64,000 nucleotides of DNA, from assembly GCA_947568835.1 (NCBI GenBank), contig OX387608.1:4936001-5000000 (forward strand), written 5' to 3'. Under the pieces are notes generated by a model. The model searched no databases. It had not been told where the DNA came from and was given only the letters and a program-made list of their open reading frames with translations. Below are positions 1 to 9,911 of the stretch, in pieces (position 1 is the first letter of the stretch; every line of letters begins with the position of its first letter). The DNA is from Protonemura montana (lineage: Eukaryota > Arthropoda > Insecta > Plecoptera > Nemouridae). Both the position numbers and the translations under genes were made by a program.

Positions 1-552
1 CTTACCGGTAAGTCTAACTTTCTGCTGAGGGAACGAGCTGGCGGCAAGTGGCAATGGAGGACGATGGCAAAAATTACGACTCAGTATAGCGGTACAAGTA
101 TATCGATCGTTGAGGTCATTAACACATTAACGCCCAAGGGTAAACTACATGCAATAATTATTTTTAAATGTTATTGATTGTGAGTGACATATTGAGGAAA
201 GTAACATATAAGATGAAAAAAAACTTTAAACTTTTACAGTTCAATACTTCCATAGAGTTTCAAACTAATCATAGAAAGAATACACCAAATCACGCTTCAA
301 ACGCGTGTACAGTGGGCGGTATTGGGTTAATAAATATAAAACCAGTCTCAAATGCGAGTAATCTGTGAGAAATAACAAAATGAAGTTTTGTACGACGGTG
401 ACACCTAGTATCATCCTCCATTGTTGCTGGTAAAGTAGTCATTTGACGACAATCTTCCGCGCGTAGAGTTGAGCATTAGCGTGTTCTCTTTAATCTACAC
501 ACTCTACAACGCTACCCTGGTGCACAACCTGACCTTGCGCTCCGGTCCACAG
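1..552. other. upstream HDAC1 intron sequence, no gene seen
   Basis: This stretch ends at the acceptor tccggtccacag, just before the first HDAC1 exon in the window, so it should be intron. Positions 325-375 match a dispersed repeat also found at about 10115-10155 and, inverted, at 12225-12260. No convincing exon or RNA gene was seen. Confidence 0.6.
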
Positions 553-838
553 GTGACCGCCTGGGTTGCTTCAACCTGACCGTGCGTGGTCACGGTCGTT
601 GCGTCGAGTTCGTCAAGAAGTACGGCCTGCCGTTCCTGATGGTCGGCGGCGGTGGCTACACGATCCGCAACGTGTCTCGCTGCTGGACGTACGAGACTTC
701 GGTCGCGCTCGGCACCGAGATCGCCAACGAGCTGCCGTACAACGACTACTTCGAGTACTTCGGTCCCGACTTCAAGCTGCACATCAGTCCGTCGAACATG
801 GCCAACCAGAACACACCAGAGTACCTCGAGAAGATCAA
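553..838 (+). CDS. HDAC1: HDAC1 exon (catalytic tyrosine region)
   Basis: The exon follows the acceptor CACAG at 548-552 and starts at the second base of a Gly codon. It ends at ATC-AA before the donor GTGAGC. It encodes [15 protein letters not shown] through NTPEYLEKI, a near-exact class I HDAC segment. Length 286 nt, phase 2 at the 3' end. Confidence 0.93.
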
Positions 839-3800
839 GTGAGCTCTCCTCTTTAAAGTGTTTGGTTTGGAAACGTTTGCTTCTTTCGATGTTTGGCTGT
901 TGCCGTGTTCACATTTAAAGATAAACTCAAAAAACAAACGGTAATACAAATGTTAGCAAGTCACCTTGGGGTCATTCCATGTGTAATCACTCACTTTTAA
1001 TTAAATTTCACTTTGACCGACCCAGATTTTGATGAAAATTGGTATACTTGTTAAGTTTGTTGACTTAGGGGCTATTTTTTTTTTTTTTTTTTTTTGGTCC
1101 AACCGTTCGGATATTACAAGGGGGGGAAGTTGGGGTCATTTTGCCCCCCGGGCGTGTAGTGACCACCCTTTCTACGCAATATCTAGGGTTCTATGGGAGC
1201 TACAGAGCTGGGAAAAAAATCATCTGAAAGGTAATTTCATACCCTACCTGAATATGGAAACAAAAATGACGATATGTTAATACGAATTTAATTGTGATTT
1301 TACACATCTGCATTTTCCAAAATGACCATATCGCTGATGAGTCATTTTTGATTTGCCTGATTTTTTTTCTATATATACAGAACATACATATGATCATGTG
1401 TTCCAAAAATCAAGATGGGTGTTTTACCACTTTCCAAGAAAAAAAATTTTTTCTATAAAAAAGTGCCTTTTTGCCAGTAGAACAGCATTTTGATCACAAT
1501 TATTGTGATCAGAGCACTGGCATATATTTTATATTAAAGTTGATTTTTGTTTGCACAGTTGCATGTTCTTGAAATGTTATTCTCTACAATACAAATCGAT
1601 TGTTTGCCATATTCCTGTAAATCATGGATCAAGTTGAAACAGTTCATAGAAGTCAAAAGTTTGTTCATTTCTTGTCTGGACTTGCATCTACAAGAATCTT
1701 AAAATGGTATTCCCTAGAATACAACTATAGATTGTTTGTCATGCTCCTGAATCATGGATCAAGTTGTAACAGGTTACAAGTAAAAAGTTTGGTAATTTCT
1801 TGTCTGGACTAAAGCAATCAGTCTCTGGCCTCATGTTGATGAGGATAGAAGCTAATTTGCTCTCAAGCACCTTTTATTTAGAGATTCATAATGTGCTCAA
1901 TTGGACTGTTCTTTGAAGAAGAATGTGGACCCATCGAAGATCTAGCGATTAAAAGCATTGAAAGTTTCAATAGTGACCAGCAGTTATCATTAGCTCTGCG
2001 TACTAAGTGTGATAATGTGAAGACCGTGTGTCATTTACATGAAAAGAAATTCCTTCGTCTGTATAGCTGTCACCACAAGTTATGCTGCGATCCGTTTCAG
2101 GCTCACTGTGGAATAGTGAAAGTTAATGGGTTAAGAGAAATTAATGCAGCATCCAGGACGAAATACTTGGAGATTGCCGACCTCATCCCTGGAAAGAAAT
2201 TATGCTCAACTTGCCGTAAGCTGCTCTCGCTCAGGCTGAAGGAACTAACAACCGTTTCTGTTCTAACGCCAACTAAATCCACTGAACTTGACCTACCTTT
2301 CGTGGACATACCCTGTGAAGCAGATGCCGTGAATCAGTCTTTAGCTGCATTTGGTGTGTCACCTATTAATACCACCAAACTAAAGGGTAAATCTATGTTT
2401 TATTCGAAAAGAAAGTTCAGCGAAATAACACAAGGTGTAAAGAAGAGATTGGAACTAGTATCTCCCAGTAATGAAGAAATCAGCAAAGAAGATTTGACAT
2501 CTTCAGAGGAGTGCAAGGACAGCATCCGTGATGGGTCAGAGATAATAGCACAACTGAAAGAAAAGTTTAAGACGAGTACCAGAAGCGAGAAAATAACAAT
2601 TTTATCTGTGCTTCCAAAAAGTTGGAGCATTAAGAGAATAATGCAAGAGTTCAATGCATCTAACCATTTGGTACGTAAAACCAAACAACTAGTAAAGGCC
2701 CAAGGGATACTGCCATCTGCAAATCAAAAAGCAGGAAAAACTCTTTCCCCTGATTGCATTCAACTGATTGAAGAGTTTTATGAAAATGATGATGTAAGCC
2801 GTGTCATGCCGGGTAAAAAAGATTTTGTCTCGGTTAAAGTGGGTGACAATCGAGTTCACCGCCAGAAGAGACTAGTGTTAAGCAACTTAAGTGAAGTGTA
2901 TCGCAGCTTCAAAGATAAATATCCTGACATCAAGGTTGGATTCTCGAAGTTTGCAGAGCTCAGACCCAAACATTGTGTTCTGGCAGGAGCAGCTGGGACA
3001 CATTCTGTCTGTGTCTGTACGATACACCAAAACGTTAAGTTGATGGCTTTGGGAGCAAAGCTGCCTTTGCTTTCAGACGGTACCATCAAATCATACCAAC
3101 ACTGCCTTGCCAGCCTCATGTGCAACCCCCCGCTTCTCAACTGCTTTGTAGGAAAGTGTGGCAATTGTCCGGGAACCGATGAACTTCGTGAATGGCTAGA
3201 AATCTCATTCAGTGAAAATTTCATAGACTCTGTGACTTATAAACAGTGGCTGTCAACAGACAGATGTACCCTAGAGACAATTACGAAACCTACAGATGAG
3301 TTTGTTGACTGTTTTATTGAAAAATGCATTTTATTAAGAAATCATGATTTTATTGCACGGCAGCAAGCGGCATTCATGCAGGAGAAGAAAGCCAACCTTA
3401 AACCAGGGGAAGTTTTAGTAGTGGGCGACTTCGCTGAGAATTATTCTTTTGTGCTCCAGGATGCTGCACAAGGTTACCATTGGAATAACAGCCAATGCAC
3501 CCTTCACCCATTTGTGTGTTACTTTAAGCCTGAAGATCGAGACATACAACATTTAAGTTACGTTGTCATTTCTGACTCGCTAACTCATGACACCGTTACT
3601 GTGCACACTTTCCAAAAGCACCTGATAAGACACCTGAAACAAAACATTTCGGATGTATCCCATTTAATTTACTTTTCTGATGGAGCGGCAGCCCAATATA
3701 AGAATAAGAAGAATTTTTCCAACTTGTGCCATCATGAAGTTGACTTCGAACTAACTGCTGAGTGGCATTTTTTTGCCACATCCCACGGTAAAGGACCATG

Positions 3801-6188
3801 CGATGGAGTTGGTGGGACTGTAAAACGAAATGCAGCACGGGCAAGTTTACAGAAACCATATGCCGACCAAATAATGACGCCGATAGACTTTTACCGGTGG
3901 GCAACAGAAAATGTGTGGACTGTAAATTTTGTGTTTGTAGCCAATGAAGAGATTACAGCAAATGGCATCAAACTTAAAGAACGATTCAAAGAATTAAAAA
4001 CTATCGTAGGCACAAGAAGCTTTCATGCGTTCTACCCAAAATCGCTAACTTCCTTACATGTGAAACACTTTTCTCTTTCTGAAGAAATCAACATTGTGAA
4101 GATTGTTGAGAAAAATGAAGAAGGAGAAGAAGAAGAAGAAGAAGAAGAGGAGGAAGCAACAGCAGCAGAAATACCCGAGTTTGAGTTCAAAGACGTGGGC
4201 AGTTTCATCACTGTAGCATACAACGAAGACTGGTGGCTAGCGTGTGTTCTTGAAAAATCATCACAGTCTCTTGAACTTCAAGTCAACTTTCTACACCCTC
4301 ATGGACCAGCTCCATCATATTTTTATCCCAGTGTACAAGACAAACTAATTGTAGCTTTTGCTGATGTTTTAACACTGGCCGACCCCAACACGGCAACTGG
4401 TCGAACATACTTTTTGTCGGCTACAGACACCAACAGGGCAACAGCAGGGCTTATAAAATATGTACCTCAATAAGGTAAACTACATCTCTCTTAAGATATG
4501 CAAATTTGTACTTCATAGTAGCTATGATTGTAAGTAATGATCATTTTCTTGAATGTTGTCTTAAATTCAGTTCATATTAATTTATATTATGAATGAATTT
4601 GCAGAAAACATTTTTTTTTCTTGGAAAGTAGTAGAACACCCATCTTGATTTTTGGAACACATGATCATATGTATGTTCTGTACATATAGAAAAAAAATCA
4701 GGCAAATCAAAAATGACTCATCAGCGATATGGTCATTTTGGAAAATGCAGATGTGTAAAATCACAATTAAATTCGTATTAACATATCGTCATTTTTGTTT
4801 CCATATTCAGGTAGGGTATGAAATTACCTTTCAGATGATTTTTTTCCCAGCTCTGTAGCTCCCATAGAACCCTAGATATTGCGTAGAAAGGGTGGTCACT
4901 ACACGCGCGGGGGGCAAAATGACCCCAACTTCCCCCCCTTGTAATATCCGAACGGTTGGACCAAAAAAAAAAAAATTAAAAAATAGCCCCTAAGTCAACA
5001 AACTTAACAAGTATACCAATTTTCATCAAAATCTGGGTCGGTCAAAGTTTGAGGTGAGTGATTACACATGGAATGACCCCTTGGCCTTTCCTTCAGAGAT
5101 CCCTGGCTTAGCTCGGCAGGTAGAACTGGCAATCTACGACGGCAATCGGGAGGTTCCGGGTTTGTATCCCGACTCAGTTGCACATTTTTTCACACTACTC
5201 TCAAGTCTGTTCTTGGTTGGAGGATTTAAAATGCTCGCTCTCGTCAGAACACACGTACATTTGCATGCAAACTTGCACTTTTTTCGAGATCGATTCTTCG
5301 TTCAAGGACCTGTGTCTCCAAGAACGCTATAACTGCTTGTGCTGACCCGTCCGCTCCTTCCGCCACCCAGGAACCGACTGTTCGAGAACCTGCGCATGCT
5401 ACCGCACGCGCCCGGAGTGCAGGTCCAGGCAATCCCCGAGGACGCCATCATGGAGTCTGACGACGACGACGACAAGGCCAACCCAGACGAGCGACTCACG
5501 CAGGCAGCGCTCGACAAGCGAATCGTGCCCGAAAACGAGTTCAGCGACTCGGAGGAAGAGGGAGAGGGCGGCCGCAGGGACCAGCGATCTTTCAAGGGGC
5601 GCAAGCGGCCGCGGCTAGAGAAGCAGCCGGAGTCGAGAGTCGAGAAGATGGACGTCGATGAGAAGCCGAAGGTCGAAGAGAAGGCTGATGGCAAGGGTGA
5701 GTTGACTTTTCCAATACACATGTCTCGGTGAATATATGTTGGCGACAGCTAAATCGAAGGAAAAAACACATCTCAGCACCTTTTGCACCCAAGGAAATCA
5801 ACCCCACCCCTCAAAAACTTGACTTTCTGCATTGTATTTCTACCTAATGATCATATGTATCTTGGTCCAAGAATAGTTTTAAGAAAAACTATTTGAAATG
5901 GGTTTTGAATGCTATGTAAAGGGCTACTAAATTTCCCGACGTTTCGTAACACATACTAGTTACTTCTTCAAGGGTAAGAGCAGTCCTGACAATTTTCGAA
6001 TAACAAAAGAACCACATAAAATTATAACAATAACCTAGTTCAAGCTTCCTAAATGCATATAAATAAAAATATTTGCTAATGCATTGCCAATCAACTCTTG
6101 TGTTTTCTCTTCGGCAGGCGAAGCAGACAAGGAAAGCAAGACGGCAGTCGTCGAGGATGCAAAGAAAGAGACATCTTCCAACCCGTGA
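553..6188 (+). CDS. HDAC1: histone deacetylase 1 (class I, Rpd3/HDAC1), C-terminal three exons
   Basis: Class I zinc-dependent deacetylase that removes acetyl groups from histone lysines in nuclear Sin3, NuRD and CoREST-type complexes. Exons are 553-838, 5371-5696 and 6118-6188. Their phases join cleanly (2 nt + G gives Lys; G + GC gives Gly) and encode the last ~226 residues. The first exon carries [14 protein letters not shown], whose Tyr aligns with the catalytic tyrosine of human HDAC1. It also has [17 protein letters not shown], typical of class I enzymes. The second exon has [12 protein letters not shown] and an acidic [12 protein letters not shown] stretch, as in HDAC1/2. The tail is Lys/Glu-rich. 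The N-terminal catalytic part lies left of the window. The intron 839-5370 is interrupted by a whole DNA transposon. HDAC1 and HDAC2 cannot be separated by eye; invertebrates generally have one HDAC1/2 orthologue. Confidence 0.95.
968..1455 (+). repeat. left long terminal inverted repeat
   Basis: This is inverted relative to 4600-5080 with only small differences, mainly homopolymer length. Short antisense ORFs within it mirror those in the right arm and are not genes. Confidence 0.88.
1891..4473 (+). CDS. transposase-like protein of the 968-5080 element (860 aa)
   Basis: Single uninterrupted ORF centred between the long TIRs, so it is presumed to be the transposase. Residues ~40-109 form a Cys/His cluster (CHHKLCC, CSTC) that looks like a zinc-binding module. 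A catalytic-looking core follows: VVGDFAENY (Asp ~513), [12 protein letters not shown] (Asp ~597) and [11 protein letters not shown] (Asp ~638). The first two strongly resemble DDE-type RNase H-fold strands; which residue is the third acid is a guess. A pure Glu run lies near residues 748-760. Related proteins are familiar to me as repeated uncharacterised ORFs in arthropod and cnidarian genomes, but I cannot name the superfamily. No frameshift or stop is seen, so the element may be active or only recently silenced. Confidence 0.8.
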   Translation: MCSIGLFFEEECGPIEDLAIKSIESFNSDQQLSLALRTKCDNVKTVCHLHEKKFLRLYSCHHKLCCDPFQAHCGIVKVNGLREINAASRTKYLEIADLIPGKKLCSTCRKLLSLRLKELTTVSVLTPTKSTELDLPFVDIPCEADAVNQSLAAFGVSPINTTKLKGKSMFYSKRKFSEITQGVKKRLELVSPSNEEISKEDLTSSEECKDSIRDGSEIIAQLKEKFKTSTRSEKITILSVLPKSWSIKRIMQEFNASNHLVRKTKQLVKAQGILPSANQKAGKTLSPDCIQLIEEFYENDDVSRVMPGKKDFVSVKVGDNRVHRQKRLVLSNLSEVYRSFKDKYPDIKVGFSKFAELRPKHCVLAGAAGTHSVCVCTIHQNVKLMALGAKLPLLSDGTIKSYQHCLASLMCNPPLLNCFVGKCGNCPGTDELREWLEISFSENFIDSVTYKQWLSTDRCTLETITKPTDEFVDCFIEKCILLRNHDFIARQQAAFMQEKKANLKPGEVLVVGDFAENYSFVLQDAAQGYHWNNSQCTLHPFVCYFKPEDRDIQHLSYVVISDSLTHDTVTVHTFQKHLIRHLKQNISDVSHLIYFSDGAAAQYKNKKNFSNLCHHEVDFELTAEWHFFATSHGKGPCDGVGGTVKRNAARASLQKPYADQIMTPIDFYRWATENVWTVNFVFVANEEITANGIKLKERFKELKTIVGTRSFHAFYPKSLTSLHVKHFSLSEEINIVKIVEKNEEGEEEEEEEEEEATAAEIPEFEFKDVGSFITVAYNEDWWLACVLEKSSQSLELQVNFLHPHGPAPSYFYPSVQDKLIVAFADVLTLADPNTATGRTYFLSATDTNRATAGLIKYVPQ
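4600..5080 (-). repeat. right long terminal inverted repeat
   Basis: Reverse complement of 968-1455; it ends GGAATGACCCC at 5080. The homopolymer near 4963 is the counterpart of the T-run near 1075. Confidence 0.88.
5371..5696 (+). CDS. HDAC1: HDAC1 exon (acidic C-terminal region)
   Basis: The acceptor cgccacccag precedes 5371 and the donor G|GTGAGT follows 5696. The exon encodes [17 protein letters not shown], an Asp run, then [12 protein letters not shown] and a basic patch (KGRKRPR) that may act in nuclear import. Confidence 0.93.
5916..5990 (-). repeat. single arm of the palindromic hammerhead-like MITE, in the last HDAC1 intron
   Basis: This shares ~100 bp with 57916-58109 and 59918-60016. 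On the minus strand it folds as CCC-(T)TGAAGA-A-GTAAC...GTTAC-GAAACGTC-GGG, with distal arms GGACTGCT and AGTAGCCC. The first core base is T rather than C in this copy. Confidence 0.7.
6118..6188 (+). CDS. HDAC1: HDAC1 terminal exon
   Basis: The acceptor tcttcggcag precedes 6118. The exon encodes [18 protein letters not shown] and stops at TGA 6186-6188. The charged tail is like the unstructured C-terminus of HDAC1 orthologues. Confidence 0.85.
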
Positions 6189-6266
6189 GAAGCCCGATTG
6201 AACGACAACGTCTGATCGCGATAGAATATTTCAAACATTTTTTACCTAAGTTATTAATCGAAAGTA

Positions 6267-6272
6267 AATAAA
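6267..6272 (+). terminator. HDAC1 polyadenylation signal AATAAA
   Basis: A canonical AATAAA lies ~80 nt after the HDAC1 stop codon, the first such signal downstream. Confidence 0.6.
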
Positions 6273-8614
6273 TACCAATGTACAATAATACTATAACGTT
6301 AGCGCACTATTTGATATTTTTGATTACAAAAATAGACTATGTCATTTAAAATATCAGTTTTATATATAGATGGAAACAAATTGTGCAACTTCCTGTCTGT
6401 GTAGTTCTTCTGAACTGTGTGTTTTTTACTTTCGTGTTCTGTCGATTAATGGTAGAGAATAACCCACTCGAACTTTCATAACATTTGTTCTTTCTCCATC
6501 CTGTGTTCCGGTTGTGTAAGTCACTGCCAAGTGAATTTGTCATCGAAACTCTGACATTAAATAAATTGGTTTTCAATCGACAGCGGTGCATAATTTCTCT
6601 CGACAACCCGTTCATTGCAATATTTCATTTCGGTCATATATGTTTGATATTCCTAGGTGAATATTTAATATTCTATCGAAATCGATAAATAGATTGGTGT
6701 GTGGGGTAATACTTTGGGATTAGGGTGAAGCAGTTGTGTCATAACAGTTACGAATAAAGATACTAGTGCTTTCGTCATTGTTTAACAAGTGACCAAAGCT
6801 CCAAAACATTGCCTAAACTTCAAAACTGTTGCCTCGCTTCCGTGGAGAAATCACATAAATATGCAGCTTAACTCTTCCTCTTACACACATCCTCTATTTA
6901 TTTTTTAAATAATCAAATAGCTAACAGATGGGGTGTTAAAAGCGTTAAAAGGCGTTAAAAAGCGTAAAGTGTTAAAAGGTGTTAAGGGTGTTAATTGTAG
7001 AATTTGCAACGATGAGAATCAATGTTCTATCTTAGAAAAGGATTTAGGGTATCGTTTCATTTGCTTCATTGTTTTGCCGTATCATTTTTTTGTCTCGGGG
7101 CACAACCAGCATATGTCAATCTCCGTCATCTCTGCTTGGGATATTCTAAGATCGTAAACTACCTACATAGCGTAAGCAGTTGTATAGCACCGAATGATAG
7201 CACCTTTCTTAAAATCTAAGACGATCAGACATCAAATCATACCAATGATAAATATCAATAATTGAGACAATTTGTAAGTTCCTTTCCCCATATTGTGACC
7301 CAGTAGTGACCAACTACGCTCAATTTATGGGCAGTAAAATAAGGTTAATTTTCAACATCTATCTAAGTCATTCAAATTCTAAGCTTTTATTCACTTATCA
7401 TATAAATGTATTCTCACATCTAGAGGCCTTTTCTCTTGTATCAAAGTCAGATGTTTTTCAAATAAAATCAAAGTTAAATATGGTTCTGCTGTTAATTTTG
7501 CATCCTAAAATAATCGCCTGAAATTGCATATCCAAAAAACACATCATAACATCAAACCATGGCTCTGAAAACCACCACTCAACCATGCAATTTAAAGTTT
7601 TCTTACAATGCATGTAAAATATGACAGCTCAAACTTCGCAACCTTCAATGGATATTGACAAAACACTCATACATACAATGATAATTCACACATACGTTGG
7701 CAAATACTGTAAGATCGTGCGGTCCATAATTATGCAGAAGCAGGTAAGAGTTTAATGGGTTTTTAACCATTTTCTGTGTAACAAGAGTTATTATTGTACC
7801 GCAAGCACTGCGGTATTATTGTTCCGCGCATTGCAAGCGTTCACAATTTAAATAAGATTTCATCTAAAAGCAACAAGAGTTTATTTATTTATTATAAAAA
7901 TTTGTTAAAAACAGTTTTGCAATAGTGTAACAGTAAAACAAAAATAAAAGAAGTTAAGTGCCAGTTTTTCAGTGGAGCATTTAGTAAATTACAAGCCTTT
8001 AAAAAACAAGAAACATTTTCTGATTGGCTGCTGACAAGCAAATATTAAATTAACAGACTGTTAACAGACCACTAAAATACTGAAACTACAAAGAAGATTA
8101 AAAGTTTGATCAAATTACTTCAATAAAGCGCTCATCGTTGAGCCTAAAGGGTATACCGCATGTTACCTACCATTGCATGTAAAAACCATGGACTTAAAAT
8201 TCAATCTTGAAGGATGGATTATTTTCTTGTAAACTTGTAGAATGTTGAAAAAAGTAAAAAGTTACAAAAGGAAATAAATAGTACAGTTAAAAAAAGAGTA
8301 TAAGTAAAAAAAAGGAAAACGGCAGAATGCCTATTTACTAGAAAATATTTTCAAGCTGGTTTCTCAAAGCTTGATGATGTTTACCTACATGCCTACAGCT
8401 TTGGCCTACAGGTAAACACAACAATGACCTGACATAACCTACATATAACAACTATACCTTGTCTATGTGGTATAATGAGCTATGGTTTAAAAAAAAAACC
8501 ATTAATCTACAAACAAGAATCCTTTCGTAATCTTTTCATTTTGGTACCAAACTCAGAAATGTTCTGCTGGTTTACATAAAATACGTGCCATTCATTCTTG
8601 ATGATGCCAAGCGA
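6273..8614. other. intergenic region between convergent HDAC1 and P450, no gene seen
   Basis: AT-rich sequence without a supported exon. A short GTTAAAA-type direct repeat (GCGTTAAAAGG variants) occurs at ~6935-6995. The longest ORFs here lack splice sites and recognisable motifs. Confidence 0.5.
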
Positions 8615-8935
8615 TTTGTGGTACATAACGACGCACTGGTTTGACAGCGAGCTTTGTGGCACTGGGCTTATGGCGTCGATGAATGAGTGGTTGATGAGCT
8701 TAGCAGATGCAGGTAGCTTACTACTGATAAAAAGCACCAAAGGAAAAGGACGGTACAATGCGAACAGCAGGATTCCTCCACAAATCCATGCTGTCGAGAG
8801 GTTGATGAGCAAGGCGAGTGAAGTTGCTGTATTAACTTTTATCCCTCCAGCCTCTCTCCCGAACAGAACTGGTCATGTGTACGATGGTCACCTCACCTAT
8901 ATCCAATACCCAACCGAGCACAGTGTTGCCGTTCA
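8615..8935 (-). mobile_element. 5S rRNA-derived SINE, diverged copy
   Basis: The tail (cgacgcactg, then the ggcgtcgatgaatgag region) comes first, so the copy is on the minus strand. The body (ggattcctccacaaatccatgctgtcgagagg) and a decayed 5S-like head follow. The central GC-rich segment present in other copies is shortened. Confidence 0.75.
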
Positions 8936-9004
8936 ACCATCAATTCTTACTTGATCCTTATAATATATATTTAATTATTGTTTAAATACCAAAAGCTCAT
9001 TGGT

Positions 9005-9010
9005 TTTATT
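9005..9010 (-). terminator. P450 polyadenylation signal AATAAA
   Basis: A minus-strand AATAAA lies 74 nt beyond the P450 stop codon. Confidence 0.55.
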
Positions 9011-9083
9011 GGAACACTATCTACTATCCTGTTTAAATATTCTCTAATAGTTGCTCACAGATAATTATATCTCATTTAGCAGC

Positions 9084-9911
9084 CTATCCATGTGGTAAAA
9101 TCATATCTGACGACACCGATCCTCTTTTAGTAATATTTTCCCTCCTAAAAACCTCAACTTTATATCCCACGGCTGATATATTCGTCAAATTAATCTCGAT
9201 GCTTCTCAAATCTCTCATCGTGTACTTACTAGTGAACCTAAACTGCCTTAAAACCCTACTGAGAGTTACCTTTATCTGGAGTAGCGCATACCGCTGTGCA
9301 ATACAGCTGCGCACCCCTCGAGCAAAGGGCATATACGCATAAGGATGACGTCCGCAGTTGTCTTCCAGCCAACGATCTGGGCAAAAGCTCTCCGGCTGAT
9401 CAAAACTGGCAGGATCCCGCTGAATGACGTAGTTAGAGATGATTACCGTCGCTCCTGCGGGAATTATGTGACCGCCAGTTACCTTCAGGTCAGAAGTCAT
9501 TGCTCGGGTCAACCCAGCGACAGGAGGAAAAAGTCGAAGCGTTTCTTTGATTATTCGTTCTAGGACGGGCATCTTTGAGATGTCCTCCGTGGTGGCAGCT
9601 CGCAAAGAGTCCTTGAATATGGCACGCTGTTCTTCTAAAGCCATGTCTTGGTGCTCTGGGTGCATTCCTAGCATCATTAGCGTGTACGACATTATTTTGC
9701 CGGTGGTTTCCATGCTTGAGCCTATCATGAACATGCATTCTTCGCGGAGTTGGTCTTCGTTGAGCTTCGCTTTGAAGCTAGACATCGTTGTGCTCATGAT
9801 ATCGGTGAAGCTCTTGTGTTTGATTTTGTCGCCAAAGTCGGAGTTTTCATCAGCGGTTTCAATCATTTGATTTCTCTTGTCAAAGCCTTGCTGAACTTTG
9901 GTCATGAGAGT
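9084..9911 (-). CDS. P450 exon 4 (I-helix, K-helix, haem loop)
   Basis: The acceptor is a T-rich tract ending CAAACAG. The exon begins TLMTKVQQGFDKRNQM and runs to the stop, containing all C-terminal P450 motifs. Confidence 0.92.
   Translation of the reverse strand, partial: TLMTKVQQGFDKRNQMIETADENSDFGDKIKHKSFTDIMSTTMSSFKAKLNEDQLREECMFMIGSSMETTGKIMSYTLMMLGMHPEHQDMALEEQRAIFKDSLRAATTEDISKMPVLERIIKETLRLFPPVAGLTRAMTSDLKVTGGHIIPAGATVIISNYVIQRDPASFDQPESFCPDRWLEDNCGRHPYAYMPFARGVRSCIAQRYALLQIKVTLSRVLRQFRFTSKYTMRDLRSIEINLTNISAVGYKVEVFRRENITKRGSVSSDMILPHG

Larger units (their letters stand above)
968..5080 (+). mobile_element. complete DNA transposon with ~480-bp TIRs inside the HDAC1 intron
   Basis: The element starts GGGGTCATTCCATGTG and ends with the reverse complement. 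The inner parts of both ends stay alignable for ~480 bp, including a poly-T/poly-A tract and the sequence around 1190-1410 mirrored at 4650-4870. The palindrome CCTTGG occurs at both junctions (964-969 and 5079-5084), so the target duplication could be 6 bp (CCTTGG), 4 bp (CTTG) or 2 bp (TT). One long ORF lies inside, on the same strand as HDAC1. The near-identical TIRs and unbroken ORF suggest a recent insertion. The superfamily was not identified. Confidence 0.9.

Noticed and set aside
504..782. Antisense ORF opposite the HDAC1 exon
   Set aside because: Shadow of the real exon on the other strand; no independent motif.
1200..1406. 68-aa ORF, nearly identical to one at 4652-4858
   Set aside because: Both lie in the long TIRs of the transposon and are mirror images of each other; they reflect the inverted repeat, not a gene.
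5302..5721. Ser-rich antisense ORF of 139 aa
   Set aside because: Complement of the Asp/Glu/Lys-rich HDAC1 tail exon; Ser runs arise from GAC/GAG complement.
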